From: Herbaspirillum hiltneri N3
GTDB taxonomy: Bacteria; Pseudomonadota; Gammaproteobacteria; Burkholderiales; Burkholderiaceae_D
DNA length: 64,000 nt
Assembly: GCF_001267925.1 (NCBI RefSeq)
Contig: NZ_CP011409.1
Span: forward strand, 806,001-870,000
Direction of reading: 5' to 3'
Part shown: piece by piece, positions 29,600 to 42,161 of the stretch
Layout of the letters: each line of letters starts with the position of its first letter
Position numbering within the stretch: the first letter of the stretch is position 1
Translations under genes and position numbers: made by a program
Notes under the pieces: generated by a model
Told to the model about the DNA's origin: nothing
Seen by the model: only the letters and a program-made list of their open reading frames with translations
The model's database searches: none

Positions 29600-30565
29600 A
29601 TGAAAATCATCTACGCCGGAACCCCCGAATTCGCCGCCGTTGCGCTGGAAGCGCTGTACGCCGCGGGACACGACATCACGCTGGTGCTGACCCAGCCCGA
29701 TCGTCCCGCCGGTCGCGGCATGCAGTTGCAGGCTTCGCCGGTGAAGCAATGCGCGCTGGCGCACGGCACGCCGGTGGCGCAACCGGTGTCGCTGCGCCTG
29801 GACGGAAAATATCCGGACGTCGCGCGCGAGGCGCACGAGCTGCTGCGCAACACGCCGCACGACCTCATGATCGTCGCCGCCTACGGCCTGATCCTGCCGC
29901 GCAGCGTGCTGGATATTCCGCCCCTGGGTTGCATCAATATCCACGGGTCGCTGCTGCCGCGCTGGCGCGGCGCGGCGCCGATCCATCGCGCCATCGAAGC
30001 CGGCGACAACGAAACCGGCATCACCATCATGCAGATGGAAGAGGGACTCGACACCGGCCCGATGCTGCTGGTCGAGTCGCTGCCCATCGCTGCCGACGAC
30101 ACCACCGCCAGCCTGCACGACAAGCTGGCTGCGCTGGGCGGCAAGATGATCGTCGAGGCGGTGCGCAAGCTGGAGCAGGGCGCATTGCCGGCCACGCCGC
30201 AACCGGACGAAGGCGCCAACTACGCCGCCAAGGTCGCCAAGGAAGAAGCTGCGCTGGACTTCACGCAGCCTGCCGCCGTGCTGGCGCGCAAGATCCGCGC
30301 CTTCAATCCTTTCCCGGTCGGCTCGGCGCAGTTTGCGACGCCTTCGGGCGACGTCACCGTCAAGCTGTGGCAGGCGCAGGCGCTGGCTGAAAAGACCGGC
30401 GCTGCACCCGGCAGCGTCCTCGCCGCCAATGCGCATGACGGCGTCAAAGTAGCCTGCGGCGAGGGCGTACTGCACGTCACGGAATTGCAAAAGCCGGGCG
30501 GAAAGCGTTTGCCGGCGGCGGAATTCCTCAAGGGCTTTGCACTGGCGGACGGCGCTTTCCGATAA
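29600..30565 (+). CDS. fmt: Methionyl-tRNA formyltransferase
   Basis: A 321-residue enzyme that formylates initiator Met-tRNA with 10-formyl-THF. The N-terminal [17 protein letters not shown] and the catalytic [16 protein letters not shown] block (about 112-127) are unmistakable; the C-terminal tRNA-binding barrel is complete. The usual partner def is not adjacent here. Confidence 0.98.
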   Translation: MKIIYAGTPEFAAVALEALYAAGHDITLVLTQPDRPAGRGMQLQASPVKQCALAHGTPVAQPVSLRLDGKYPDVAREAHELLRNTPHDLMIVAAYGLILPRSVLDIPPLGCINIHGSLLPRWRGAAPIHRAIEAGDNETGITIMQMEEGLDTGPMLLVESLPIAADDTTASLHDKLAALGGKMIVEAVRKLEQGALPATPQPDEGANYAAKVAKEEAALDFTQPAAVLARKIRAFNPFPVGSAQFATPSGDVTVKLWQAQALAEKTGAAPGSVLAANAHDGVKVACGEGVLHVTELQKPGGKRLPAAEFLKGFALADGAFR

Positions 30566-30587
30566 GTTAGTTTTCCGAGGAGGAGCA

Positions 30588-31493
30588 ATGGATCAACTGG
30601 CGGCAATGCGCATCTTCCGGCGCGTGGTGGAAAGCGGCGGTTTCTCGGCCGCCGCCGAGGCGCTCGACATCTCGCACACGGTGGTGTCGCGCCAGGTGCG
30701 CCAGCTCGAGGAGTTGCTCGGCGCGCAGTTGCTCAACCGCACTACGCGGCGTTTCTCGCTGACCGAAGTCGGCCAGCTCTATTACCAGCGTTGCATCGAC
30801 ATCATCGACCAGGTGGAAGACGCCGCGCGCGTGGTTTCGCATCACCATGCGCGGCCGGGCGGCGTGCTGCGCATCAATGCGCCGATGGTGTTCGGCACGC
30901 TGGAAATGCCCAACTGGCTGCCGCAATTCATGCAGGCGTATCCCGAGCTGAAAGTCGATGTGGTCTGCAATGACCGTTTCGTCGACCTCATCAGCGAAGA
31001 GTTCGACGTCGGCTTGCGCATCACGCGTTCTTTGCCCGATTCGACGCTGGTTGCCAAGCGGCTGGCGGTCAGCGACATGGCGCTGGTGGCGACGCCCGCC
31101 TATCTGGAAAAACACGGTACGCCGCGCGAACCCAAGGATTTGCAGCAGCATAATTTCCTGGCGTATTCGCTCGCGTTGCAAACGACCGAACTGGTATTCA
31201 TCGGCCCTGACGGCCGCGAGCAACTGGTCAGCCTGAGCGGCAATGTCCAGGCCAACACCGGCCTGATCGTCTGCGCCGCCGCACGCGCCGGCATGGGTAT
31301 CACGGCATCGGCCACCTTCGTGGTGCACGAGGACCTGAAGCGCGGCGAGTTGGTGGAAGTGCTGCCCGAGTACCGGCTGCAATCGCGCGACCTGTACGTG
31401 CTGTATCCGCAGAACCATCACCTTTCGCCCAAGGTGCGCGCCTTCGTCGATTTCCTGGCGGACTATTACGCTACGCCGCGCTGGTCCGTGTAG
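30588..31493 (+). CDS. LysR-family transcriptional regulator
   Basis: 301 residues. N-terminal winged helix (MDQLAAMRIFRRVVESGGFSAAAEAL-type start, VSRQVRQLEELLG recognition region) and a periplasmic-binding-like effector domain. The ATG at 30588 is preceded by GAGGAGGAG. Such CrgA/AaeR-like regulators often act on a neighbouring gene, but here the next gene is convergent and fmt lies upstream, so the target is not evident. Confidence 0.93.
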   Translation: MDQLAAMRIFRRVVESGGFSAAAEALDISHTVVSRQVRQLEELLGAQLLNRTTRRFSLTEVGQLYYQRCIDIIDQVEDAARVVSHHHARPGGVLRINAPMVFGTLEMPNWLPQFMQAYPELKVDVVCNDRFVDLISEEFDVGLRITRSLPDSTLVAKRLAVSDMALVATPAYLEKHGTPREPKDLQQHNFLAYSLALQTTELVFIGPDGREQLVSLSGNVQANTGLIVCAAARAGMGITASATFVVHEDLKRGELVEVLPEYRLQSRDLYVLYPQNHHLSPKVRAFVDFLADYYATPRWSV

Positions 31494-31510
31494 ACCGGCG
31501 CACAGACGTG

Positions 31511-31547
31511 AAAAAAGGCTGCACCCGCAAAGGTGCAGCCTTTTTTC
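31511..31547 (+). terminator. Bidirectional terminator
   Basis: AAAAAAGGCTGCACC and GGTGCAGCCTTTTTT form a long stem around a 6-nt loop between the convergent genes ending at 31493 and 31563. Confidence 0.92.
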
Positions 31548-31562
31548 ATGGAGACGGCAGGA

Positions 31563-32015
31563 TTACTTTTTCTCGACCGGAACCAGGTCGAAATGATCGG
31601 CCTGGTACTGGAACAGCAGGCAATCGTCGCCCTTGGCGCAACCGCTGTAATGCGGCATGTTGGCCGGCAGGTTATAGAACGAACCGGCCGGATACTCGAT
31701 GCGCTTGCCGTCGATGACGGCGTAGAACGTGCCTTTCAGGACCACCGTCGGCAGGTTCTGCGTGTGCAGGTGGTAAGGATTGTCCTTGCCCGCCGGGAAG
31801 ATCACGAAGGCGTCATAAGCCCCCTTGCCGGTGATGCTGCCGCGCAAGTCGGCTACCTTGATGCCGCCGGTACCGGGCAGTTCACGCCATTTCAGATCGG
31901 CGGCCGGGAAGGAAACCAGCGGCTGGGCGGCGGGCTTGCCGGTTTTGACGTTGTTGCCGGCGAAGCTGGCGCCGGCGGCGGCCAGCAACAGCAGTGTGAT
32001 TGCGATGCGTTTCAT
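31563..32015 (-). CDS. Exported cupin-like protein (DUF4437 type)
   Basis: 150 residues with a signal peptide (about 1-19, ending ASFAG). A cupin-style core is visible: PYHLHTQNLPTVVLKGTFYAV gives HxH plus a downstream glycine strand, then PAGSFYNLPANMPHY supplies a further His. It may bind a metal in the periplasm; substrate unknown. It lies downstream of the isochorismatase-like gene and may share its transcript (33 bp gap). Confidence 0.8.
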   Translation of the reverse strand: MKRIAITLLLLAAAGASFAGNNVKTGKPAAQPLVSFPAADLKWRELPGTGGIKVADLRGSITGKGAYDAFVIFPAGKDNPYHLHTQNLPTVVLKGTFYAVIDGKRIEYPAGSFYNLPANMPHYSGCAKGDDCLLFQYQADHFDLVPVEKK

Positions 32016-32048
32016 ATCTGTCCTTTGAAAGTCGATGGGCTTGGGGAG

Positions 32049-32660
32049 TTACTGCACTTGCAGTTCGAGAATGGCGCCGGTATCGAGCACGTCGCCGAAG
32101 GTGTCGGCGATGGTCGTCAAGGCGCTCCGATGCAGGACGTCGTGGGTGATCACACCGCCGCCAGGCGCATCGAGGTCGCGTGTGGCCGAGGCGTCGGCGG
32201 CGACGATCACTTCGTAACCCGCAGGGACGGCGTCGCGTGCGGCGCCGGCCACGCAGGCATGCGTCATCAGGCCGGCAATGATCAGCGTCTTGACGCCGGC
32301 GGCTTGCAGTTGCGCATCGATATCGGTAGTAGGGAACACGCTGACCGAGCTCTTCTGCACCACGCGGTGGTGGGCTGCCGGCTGGATATCCTTGTGGATG
32401 GCGACGGTATCGCCGTCCACCGCGAAGATCGGCGTACCGGAAGGCGTCACATGCTGGACGTGGAACACCGGCATGTTGTGGCGATCGGCAAAGGCAATCA
32501 GTCGCTTGGCGTTGTTCAGCGCAGCCATGCCGTCGGGGATGGGCATCTTGCCGCTGAAGTATTCGTTCTGAAAATCAATGACCAGCAGCGCGGTGCCGGC
32601 GGCTTGCAGTGCAACCGGTGCAGCAGCGCCGGCGATGGTGCGAATGGTGGGGTGCGACAT
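32049..32660 (-). CDS. Isochorismatase-family cysteine hydrolase
   Basis: 203 residues from the ATG at 32660, chosen because AGGAGA lies just upstream; the frame stays open further but without family similarity. Catalytic triad positions of the family are seen as Asp in LLVIDFQNEYF, a Lys in VVQKSSVSVF and the Cys in GLMTHACVAGAARDA. These enzymes hydrolyse amides such as nicotinamide or related compounds; the precise substrate is unknown. Confidence 0.88.
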   Translation of the reverse strand: MSHPTIRTIAGAAAPVALQAAGTALLVIDFQNEYFSGKMPIPDGMAALNNAKRLIAFADRHNMPVFHVQHVTPSGTPIFAVDGDTVAIHKDIQPAAHHRVVQKSSVSVFPTTDIDAQLQAAGVKTLIIAGLMTHACVAGAARDAVPAGYEVIVAADASATRDLDAPGGGVITHDVLHRSALTTIADTFGDVLDTGAILELQVQ

Positions 32661-32807
32661 GTTCTTCTCCTGGGTTGATAAACGACAGGACGAAGAGTAG
32701 GCGAACCAGCGCCGCGCCAACAGTAGCGCGGCCTCACAAGATATGTGCGGAATCAGCACATATCCGGAGGTATGCGGCGCGGTGGACGGCCGAAGGGCCG
32801 AAGAGAC

Positions 32808-33371
32808 TTACGCCGCCAGTATCAGGCGCAAGCGTTCCCAGAACAGATCGGCGCCGCGATGCACATTGTCGTTCCAGTGGTCGGCGGCGTTGTCGTCGGC
32901 AGCGTCGGTGATGAACTTGAATGCACGCCAGGAGACGCCATATCGATGACAGGTGTGGGCGATGGCGAATAGTTCCATATCGACAACATCCACCCCCTGT
33001 TCGACCAGCCAGGGATCGGCGGCGGTGACGAAGCTGTCGCCGGTGCCGCAGCGGGCATCGCCGTGGCCGGAGGCGTAGCAGTCAGGTTCGTCCGACAAGG
33101 GCGTCACGCCGCGCGCGGCCAGCGGGATGGCCAGCATGTCACGCTGGATGACGCTGGCGATGTCGAGCAGGCCGTCGCGGTGCGGATTGATCTTGCCCGC
33201 AGTGCCGAAGTTGATCACCAATTGCGGCCGGTGCTGCAAAATTGCCGCCGTCGCGGTTGAGGCGGCATTGACTTTGCCAACCCCCGTATAGATCACATCC
33301 ACGCCCGCTGGAGCGGCTGCGGCGTTGAGTTCGGAGGCAAGAGCGGTCAGCACCAGGATTTTCTGTGTCAT
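32808..33371 (-). CDS. MTA/SAH nucleosidase-like phosphorylase family protein
   Basis: 187 residues of the purine/uridine phosphorylase superfamily, shorter than typical MTAN (about 230). Visible are VYTGVGKVNA-like VIYTGVGKVNAAS, INFGTAGK, VVDMELFAIAH with the ribose-binding Met-Glu pair, and the catalytic Asp in FITDAADDNAADHW. It sits divergently beside metH; S-adenosylhomocysteine removal and methionine regeneration are connected steps, so a role in the methyl cycle is likely (inference). Confidence 0.82.
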   Translation of the reverse strand: MTQKILVLTALASELNAAAAPAGVDVIYTGVGKVNAASTATAAILQHRPQLVINFGTAGKINPHRDGLLDIASVIQRDMLAIPLAARGVTPLSDEPDCYASGHGDARCGTGDSFVTAADPWLVEQGVDVVDMELFAIAHTCHRYGVSWRAFKFITDAADDNAADHWNDNVHRGADLFWERLRLILAA

Positions 33372-33472
33372 TGCGGGATGTCGGTATCCGTTGTTTGCTA
33401 GGAAAGCGTGGCGGTCGGTCAGGGGGTTGGCGGGCGTTTCACGTATAATTTCAAGTCTTGACTGATCTGATC

Positions 33473-33500
33473 AACCCGGCATGTCGCGTGACCGGGTTTT
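33473..33500 (+). promoter_or_regulatory. Terminator-like hairpin in the metH leader
   Basis: AACCCGG/CCGGGTT stem with a loop of about 11-12 nt, followed by TTTTT. It lies after a TATAAT-like -10 (33444-33449) and about 55 nt before the metH ATG, so it could end transcripts early. Confidence 0.6.
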
Positions 33501-33555
33501 TGCATTCGGGTTGCATTATTTCACACCGCCACACGGTCCCACACTGAAGAACGCC

Positions 33556-37314
<3,759 letters not shown>

Positions 37315-37364
37315 TTGACGTTTTCACTTACCCTTTTGCCTATCCAGATTTCTTCTCTCGCGCC

Positions 37365-37640
37365 ATGATCGATTCCGCCGACAACGTCACCCACATGTTG
37401 CCCGTCACCGGGCCGCTGCGCCTGAACTTCTTCACCGACCAGCCCGATGCCGCACGCTTGTTCGTCGCCGACCTGACCCAGGATTTGCTGGGCGACTGGA
37501 TCGTCACGCAATGCTGGACCGGCAAACCGCAGGCGCGCGGCGGCGGTCGCGTGACCGTGGTCAATGACCAGGAGGCCGGTTTCAGGCTGATCCAGAAAAT
37601 CGCGCAGAAGAAGGAAAAAGGCGGTTATCGCCTGATCTGA
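37365..37640 (+). CDS. Small WGR-like protein
   Basis: 91 residues. DWIVTQCWTGKPQARGGGRV followed by AGFRLIQKIAQKKEKGGYRL resembles a shortened WGR domain, a fold linked to nucleic-acid-binding proteins in bacteria and PARPs. No other domain. It lies 50 bp behind metH and before a terminator, so it may be co-transcribed with it. Confidence 0.7.
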   Translation: MIDSADNVTHMLPVTGPLRLNFFTDQPDAARLFVADLTQDLLGDWIVTQCWTGKPQARGGGRVTVVNDQEAGFRLIQKIAQKKEKGGYRLI

Positions 37641-37674
37641 AGCAGGGCCGGAACACATGCCGGCGGCCATGAAG

Positions 37675-37704
37675 ACGGAGAGATTTTCTCTCCGTTTTGC
37701 TTTT
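37675..37704 (+). terminator. Terminator of the metH unit
   Basis: ACGGAGAGA/TCTCTCCGT stem with a 3-nt loop followed by TTTGCTTTTT. Confidence 0.85.
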
Positions 37705-37866
37705 TGAGACCGCATTTTTCCCTCTCCTGCATGCCCGGGCGTCTCGTGTTAGGCTGTCCACCGCTGTTGAGTTGACGATGGTGTTGTTGCATTGATCACG
37801 CCATCGAGACACTGCACTGCAGCAGGAGACAAAACAATATTCCCGAACGAGACGGAGAACCCGCGC

Positions 37867-39168
37867 GTGACTTCCACCCCAGCAGCACATTCCGCTTTCA
37901 ACAACGATCCTGGAAAAAATCACCACGGCGATTCCGGCGCCGATTCATCCTATGCCGTCGTGCGGCTGCTGATCACGCTGGTGCTGATGGTCATCGGCGC
38001 CAGCGGCATGTACGTGGTCGCCGTCGTGTTGCCTGCGGTGCAGGCGGAATTCGGCGTCGCGCGCGGCGTGGCGTCGATGCCTTACACCTTGTCGATGATC
38101 GGCTTCGGCATCGGCGGCATGCTGATGGGCAAGCTGGCCGATCGTTTCGGCGTCATGATTCCGCTGCTGGTCGGCGCGGTGTGCCTGGGACTTGGCTTCA
38201 TCCTGGCCAGCATGGCGCCCAACATCATCGTCTTCACGCTCGCGCACGGTTTGCTGATCGGCTTGTGCGGCAGCTCGGCGACATTCTCGCCATTGATCGC
38301 CGACACCTCGCTGTGGTTCGTGCGCCGGCGCGGCATCGCGGTGGCGGTGTGCGCCAGCGGCAACTATCTGGGCGGCGCGATCTGGCCGCCGATCGTGCAG
38401 CATTTCGTCGATACGGTGGGATGGCGCCAGACTTACTTCGGCCTCGGCGTGGTGTGCTTCATCGTCATGGGCGGCCTGGCGCTGCTGATGCGCCGGCGGC
38501 CGCCGGTGGCGGTTGCCGCGGCGGCGCGCAATGGCGTCAGCCTGACTTCGGAGCGTCCGTTCGGCCTGCCGGCGGGCAAGGCGCAGCTGCTGCTGTGCGT
38601 GGCCGGCGTCGCGTGTTGCGTGGCGATGGCGATGCCGCAGGTGCATATCGTGGCGTACTGCGGCGATCTCGGCTACGGCGCCGCGCGTGGTGCGCAGATG
38701 CTGTCGCTGATGCTGGCGTGCGGCGTGGTGAGCCGGCTGATTTCCGGATTGATCTGCGACCGCATCGGCGGCTTGCGCACGCTGCTGCTCGGCTCGGCGC
38801 TGCAGGGGATTGCCTTGCTGCTTTTCCTGCCGTTCGACGGACTGGTGTCGCTGTATGTCATCTCGGCGCTGTTCGGGCTGTTCCAGGGTGGCATCGTGCC
38901 GTCTTACGCGATCATCGTGCGGGAATACTTCCCGGCCTCCGAAGCCGGCGGCCGGGTCGGCGCCGTCATCATGTGCACCATGCTGGGCATGGCGCTGGGC
39001 GGCTGGATGTCGGGCCAGATCTTCGATCTGACCGGTTCATATCATGCGGCCTTCATCAACGGCATCCTGTGGAACCTGCTCAATTTCAGCATCTGCATGT
39101 TCTTGCTGCGGCGCACCTTGCGCAACAAGAACAGCGGCAGCGGCGGCTTGCAGGCCGCAAGCGCATGA
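37867..39168 (+). CDS. MFS transporter
   Basis: About 433 residues from the GTG at 37867, which has GGAG 9 nt upstream; an upstream ATG at 37792 would add an unstructured stretch. Twelve membrane segments can be followed, with the MFS loop motif GKLADRFGVMIPLL after helix 2 and GLICDRIGG in the second half. The pattern (ASMPYTLSMIGFGIGGMLMG) is that of monocarboxylate/oxalate-formate-type carriers. Substrate unknown, no linked catabolic gene. Confidence 0.9.
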   Translation: MTSTPAAHSAFNNDPGKNHHGDSGADSSYAVVRLLITLVLMVIGASGMYVVAVVLPAVQAEFGVARGVASMPYTLSMIGFGIGGMLMGKLADRFGVMIPLLVGAVCLGLGFILASMAPNIIVFTLAHGLLIGLCGSSATFSPLIADTSLWFVRRRGIAVAVCASGNYLGGAIWPPIVQHFVDTVGWRQTYFGLGVVCFIVMGGLALLMRRRPPVAVAAAARNGVSLTSERPFGLPAGKAQLLLCVAGVACCVAMAMPQVHIVAYCGDLGYGAARGAQMLSLMLACGVVSRLISGLICDRIGGLRTLLLGSALQGIALLLFLPFDGLVSLYVISALFGLFQGGIVPSYAIIVREYFPASEAGGRVGAVIMCTMLGMALGGWMSGQIFDLTGSYHAAFINGILWNLLNFSICMFLLRRTLRNKNSGSGGLQAASA

Positions 39169-39278
39169 CGGAATCGGTACTGGCAGCGCTTCGCCGGGTT
39201 TGATTTGACGGCGCGCCTGCATTACGCTACGGGGATGCAGGCGATCGCCTGCCGTTTCCTTGCTTCCCCGGGCCTCAG

Positions 39279-39959
39279 ATGCTGATCATTTTCCTCAAAG
39301 CCGTGCTGCTTATTCCGGTGACCTTGTTGCCTATCCTTAATCCGCTCGGCATCGCCCCGGTATTCGCCAACCTGCTCGGCGACGTGCCGCGCCAGATCGA
39401 GAACCGCGTGGCGCGCCAGGTGGCGATCAATTGCTGGTTCCTGCTGGTAGGGGCGATTTTCATCGGCTCGCACGTGCTGGCGTTCTTCGGCATTTCCCTG
39501 CCGATCGTGCGTATCGGCGGCGGCATCCTGGTCGCGGTATCGGGCTGGAAGCTGCTCAGCGACGGTGGCAACGATGCGGCGATTCCCAAGCAGGTGGCCA
39601 AGGCCTACGACGACGAGTCGAATGAAGAATTGAAGGCGCGCAGCTTCTATCCGATCAGCTTCCCGCTGACGGTCGGTCCGGGCACGATCGCGGCGTCGAT
39701 TACACTCGGCGCCAATACGCCGGCGCGGCTGGTGGACTGGGTCATGTCTATCGGCAGCGCAGCGCTCGGCTCGGCGCTGACGGTGCTAGTGATTTATCTG
39801 TGCTACCGCTCGGCCAACAAGATCGTCAGCCTGCTCGGCCGTCTTGGCACCATGGTGGTGTTGCGGCTGTCGGCGTTTATCCTGCTGTGCATCGGCATCC
39901 AGATTTTCTGGTCGGGATTCACCGGTTTGCTGGTGGAGACGGGGATGCTGCCGCCGTAG
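39279..39959 (+). CDS. MarC-family membrane protein
   Basis: 226 residues, six membrane segments. LPILNPLGIAPVFANL at the start, GGGILVAVSGWKLL and SFPLTVGPGTIAASITLGA are hallmarks of the MarC/UPF0056 family. Despite the name its function is unknown. Its stop codon directly abuts that of the convergent LON-domain gene. Confidence 0.93.
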   Translation: MLIIFLKAVLLIPVTLLPILNPLGIAPVFANLLGDVPRQIENRVARQVAINCWFLLVGAIFIGSHVLAFFGISLPIVRIGGGILVAVSGWKLLSDGGNDAAIPKQVAKAYDDESNEELKARSFYPISFPLTVGPGTIAASITLGANTPARLVDWVMSIGSAALGSALTVLVIYLCYRSANKIVSLLGRLGTMVVLRLSAFILLCIGIQIFWSGFTGLLVETGMLPP

Positions 39960-40574
39960 TCAGTGCAGCAAGCCGCGCTCGCCGAGCAGGTCCTGCACCA
40001 GTTCCAAGCGCAGCACGGGGTTGTCCAGCGCCAGCAAACCTTGCTTCTGTTCCACGCTCATCGGCAGCATTTCGCTCCAGCGATTGGAGACCCAGCCGCA
40101 ATCGTCGAGACGATATGGCGCCGCCACGGGGATATCGCTTTCGGGAATGGAATGGTTCTTCAGCGACGCCAGCAAATTCATCAGCGCAGTGACGGTGTTC
40201 TGCAACTCGTCCGGAATGGCGACGCTCTGGTCGTTCTCGAGCGGCTCGACCTGTGCCATCCACAGCCCGTGCTTCAGCTGCTCCTTGGCGGCAATGCGAA
40301 AGCGCGAGGTGCCGTTGCAGGAAATGCGCAGCAGACCCTGCACCGGCGCCGACCACTCCTTGATATGCGCCAGCGTACCGACCGGCACGAAGCTTTCAAC
40401 CTGGCCGGGCTTGCGTACTTCGTTGCCGGCGGTCAGCGCGACCACGCCGAACGAAGTGCCGTTGGCGATGCATTTGTTCACCATGTCCAGGTAGCGGACT
40501 TCGAAGATCTGCAGCGGCAGCCGGCCGTCCGGAAACAGCGCCGAGCCTAGCGGGAAAAGCGGGATGGTTTCCAT
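39960..40574 (-). CDS. LON substrate-binding-domain protein
   Basis: 204 residues consisting of the Lon N-terminal domain only, with no ATPase or protease part: IPLFPLGSALFPDGRLPLQIFEVRYLDM, then FVPVGTLAHIKEW and GTSRFRI. Such stand-alone domains are common in proteobacteria and may bind unfolded proteins. It ends exactly where marC ends, so mRNAs would overlap. Confidence 0.9.
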   Translation of the reverse strand: METIPLFPLGSALFPDGRLPLQIFEVRYLDMVNKCIANGTSFGVVALTAGNEVRKPGQVESFVPVGTLAHIKEWSAPVQGLLRISCNGTSRFRIAAKEQLKHGLWMAQVEPLENDQSVAIPDELQNTVTALMNLLASLKNHSIPESDIPVAAPYRLDDCGWVSNRWSEMLPMSVEQKQGLLALDNPVLRLELVQDLLGERGLLH

Positions 40575-40598
40575 GATGTCCTGATGACGCCTCTCGCT

Positions 40599-42161
40599 TC
40601 AGGTGCGCAGCACGTAGCGATTGTCGCTGATGCACTCATAGCGCTGCACGATGTAGCCGTTGTCGTCGACGCTCTCCAGATAGACATCGAACTGCCACAG
40701 CCGCGCCATGTGGCGCAGGACTTCGTTGGTGCTATCGCCCAGCGAACGGCCGTCGCTGCGGAAGTGGCGCAGCGTCAGGCTGCGGTTGCCGCGCGTGTTG
40801 ACCGACCAGACCTGGATATTCGGTTCGCGATGGTTGATGTCGTACTGCCGCGACAAGGCCTGGCGCACGTATTGATAGCCGCTGTCGTTGTGGATCGCCG
40901 AGACTTCCAGTTCGCTGCGGCTTTCGTCGTCGAGCACGGCGAACATGCGCATGTCGCGCATCAATTTCGGCGACAGGTATTGCGCGACGAAGCTCTCGTC
41001 CTTGAAGTTGCGCATCACGTAATGCAGCGTGTCCAGCCAGTTGCTGCCGGCCATGTCGGGAAACCACTGCTTGTCTTCGGCGGTCGGGTTTTCGCAGATG
41101 CGGCGGATGTCGCTCATCATCGAAAAGCCCAGCGCGTACGGATTGATGCCGTTGTAATACGGCTTGGTGATCGGCGGCTGGAACACCACATTGCTGTGCG
41201 AATGCAGGAATTCCATCATGAAGCCGTCGGTCAGCTTGCCCTGGTCGTACATGGTGTTGAGCAGCGTGTAATGCCAGAACGTGGCCCAGCCTTCGTTCAT
41301 GACCTGGGTTTGCCGCTGCGGATAAAAATACTGGCCCACTTTGCGCACAATGCGGATGACTTCGCGCTCCCACGACTCCAGCAGCGGCGCGTTCTTTTCG
41401 GCGAAATACAGCAGGTTTTCCTGTGGTTCCGGGGGGAAGCGCTCGTCCACCTGGGCCGCGGCGGTTTCCTTCTTTGCCGGCAGCGTGCGCCACAACTCGT
41501 TGACCTGAGACTGCGCGTAGGCTTCGCGCTCACGCTGCTGCGCACGTTCCTGCGCCAGCGACATGCGCTGCGGGCGCTTGTAGCGGTCGACGCCGTAATT
41601 CATCAGCGCGTGGCAGGAGTCGAGCAATTCTTCCACCCGGTCGAAGCCGTAGCGCTCTTCGCATTCGGCGATGTAGCTCTTGGCGTAGACCAGATAGTCG
41701 ATGATGGCGCTGGCGTCGGTCCACAGCTGGAACAGATAGTTGCCCTTGAAGAACGAATTGTGTCCATATGCCGCATGCGCCACCACCAGCGCCTGCATGG
41801 TCATGGTGTTCTCTTCCATCAGGTACGCGATGCAGGGATTGGAATTGATCACGATCTCGTAAGCCAGGCCCATCTGGCCGCGCTTGTAGTCGCGCTCGGT
41901 GGCGAGGAAATGCTTGCCGAACGACCAGTGGCGGTAATTGACCGGCATGCCCGAGGAAGCATAGGCGTCCATCATCTGCTCGGCGGAAATGATCTCCAGC
42001 TGGATCGGATAAATATCCAGCTTGTAGCTTGCCGCGACCTTGGCGATTTCCTCGTTGTAGCGCTCGATCAGCTCGAAGCTCCAGTCCGAGGGGCAGGGCA
42101 GGGGATCATGTTTCGTCGGCGGAGTCAGGGACGCAGGCGGCGTGTTCAGTCGCGTATTCAT
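40599..42161 (-). CDS. ycgB: SpoVR/YcgB family protein
   Basis: 520 residues. It shows the SpoVR features EIVINSNPCIAYLMEENTM, HAAYGHNSFFKGNYLF and MNEGWATFWHYTLLN, the last two carrying His/Glu clusters. Last gene of the prkA-yeaH-ycgB operon; its ATG overlaps the yeaH stop (ATGA). The family was named from Bacillus sporulation, but in non-sporulating proteobacteria it accompanies PrkA and YeaH in stationary-phase and nutrient stress. Confidence 0.95.
   Translation of the reverse strand: MNTRLNTPPASLTPPTKHDPLPCPSDWSFELIERYNEEIAKVAASYKLDIYPIQLEIISAEQMMDAYASSGMPVNYRHWSFGKHFLATERDYKRGQMGLAYEIVINSNPCIAYLMEENTMTMQALVVAHAAYGHNSFFKGNYLFQLWTDASAIIDYLVYAKSYIAECEERYGFDRVEELLDSCHALMNYGVDRYKRPQRMSLAQERAQQREREAYAQSQVNELWRTLPAKKETAAAQVDERFPPEPQENLLYFAEKNAPLLESWEREVIRIVRKVGQYFYPQRQTQVMNEGWATFWHYTLLNTMYDQGKLTDGFMMEFLHSHSNVVFQPPITKPYYNGINPYALGFSMMSDIRRICENPTAEDKQWFPDMAGSNWLDTLHYVMRNFKDESFVAQYLSPKLMRDMRMFAVLDDESRSELEVSAIHNDSGYQYVRQALSRQYDINHREPNIQVWSVNTRGNRSLTLRHFRSDGRSLGDSTNEVLRHMARLWQFDVYLESVDDNGYIVQRYECISDNRYVLRT

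Noticed and set aside
33372-33555. SAH or cobalamin riboswitch before metH
   Set aside because: I looked for the conserved aptamer blocks and did not find them; only a terminator-like hairpin is reported.
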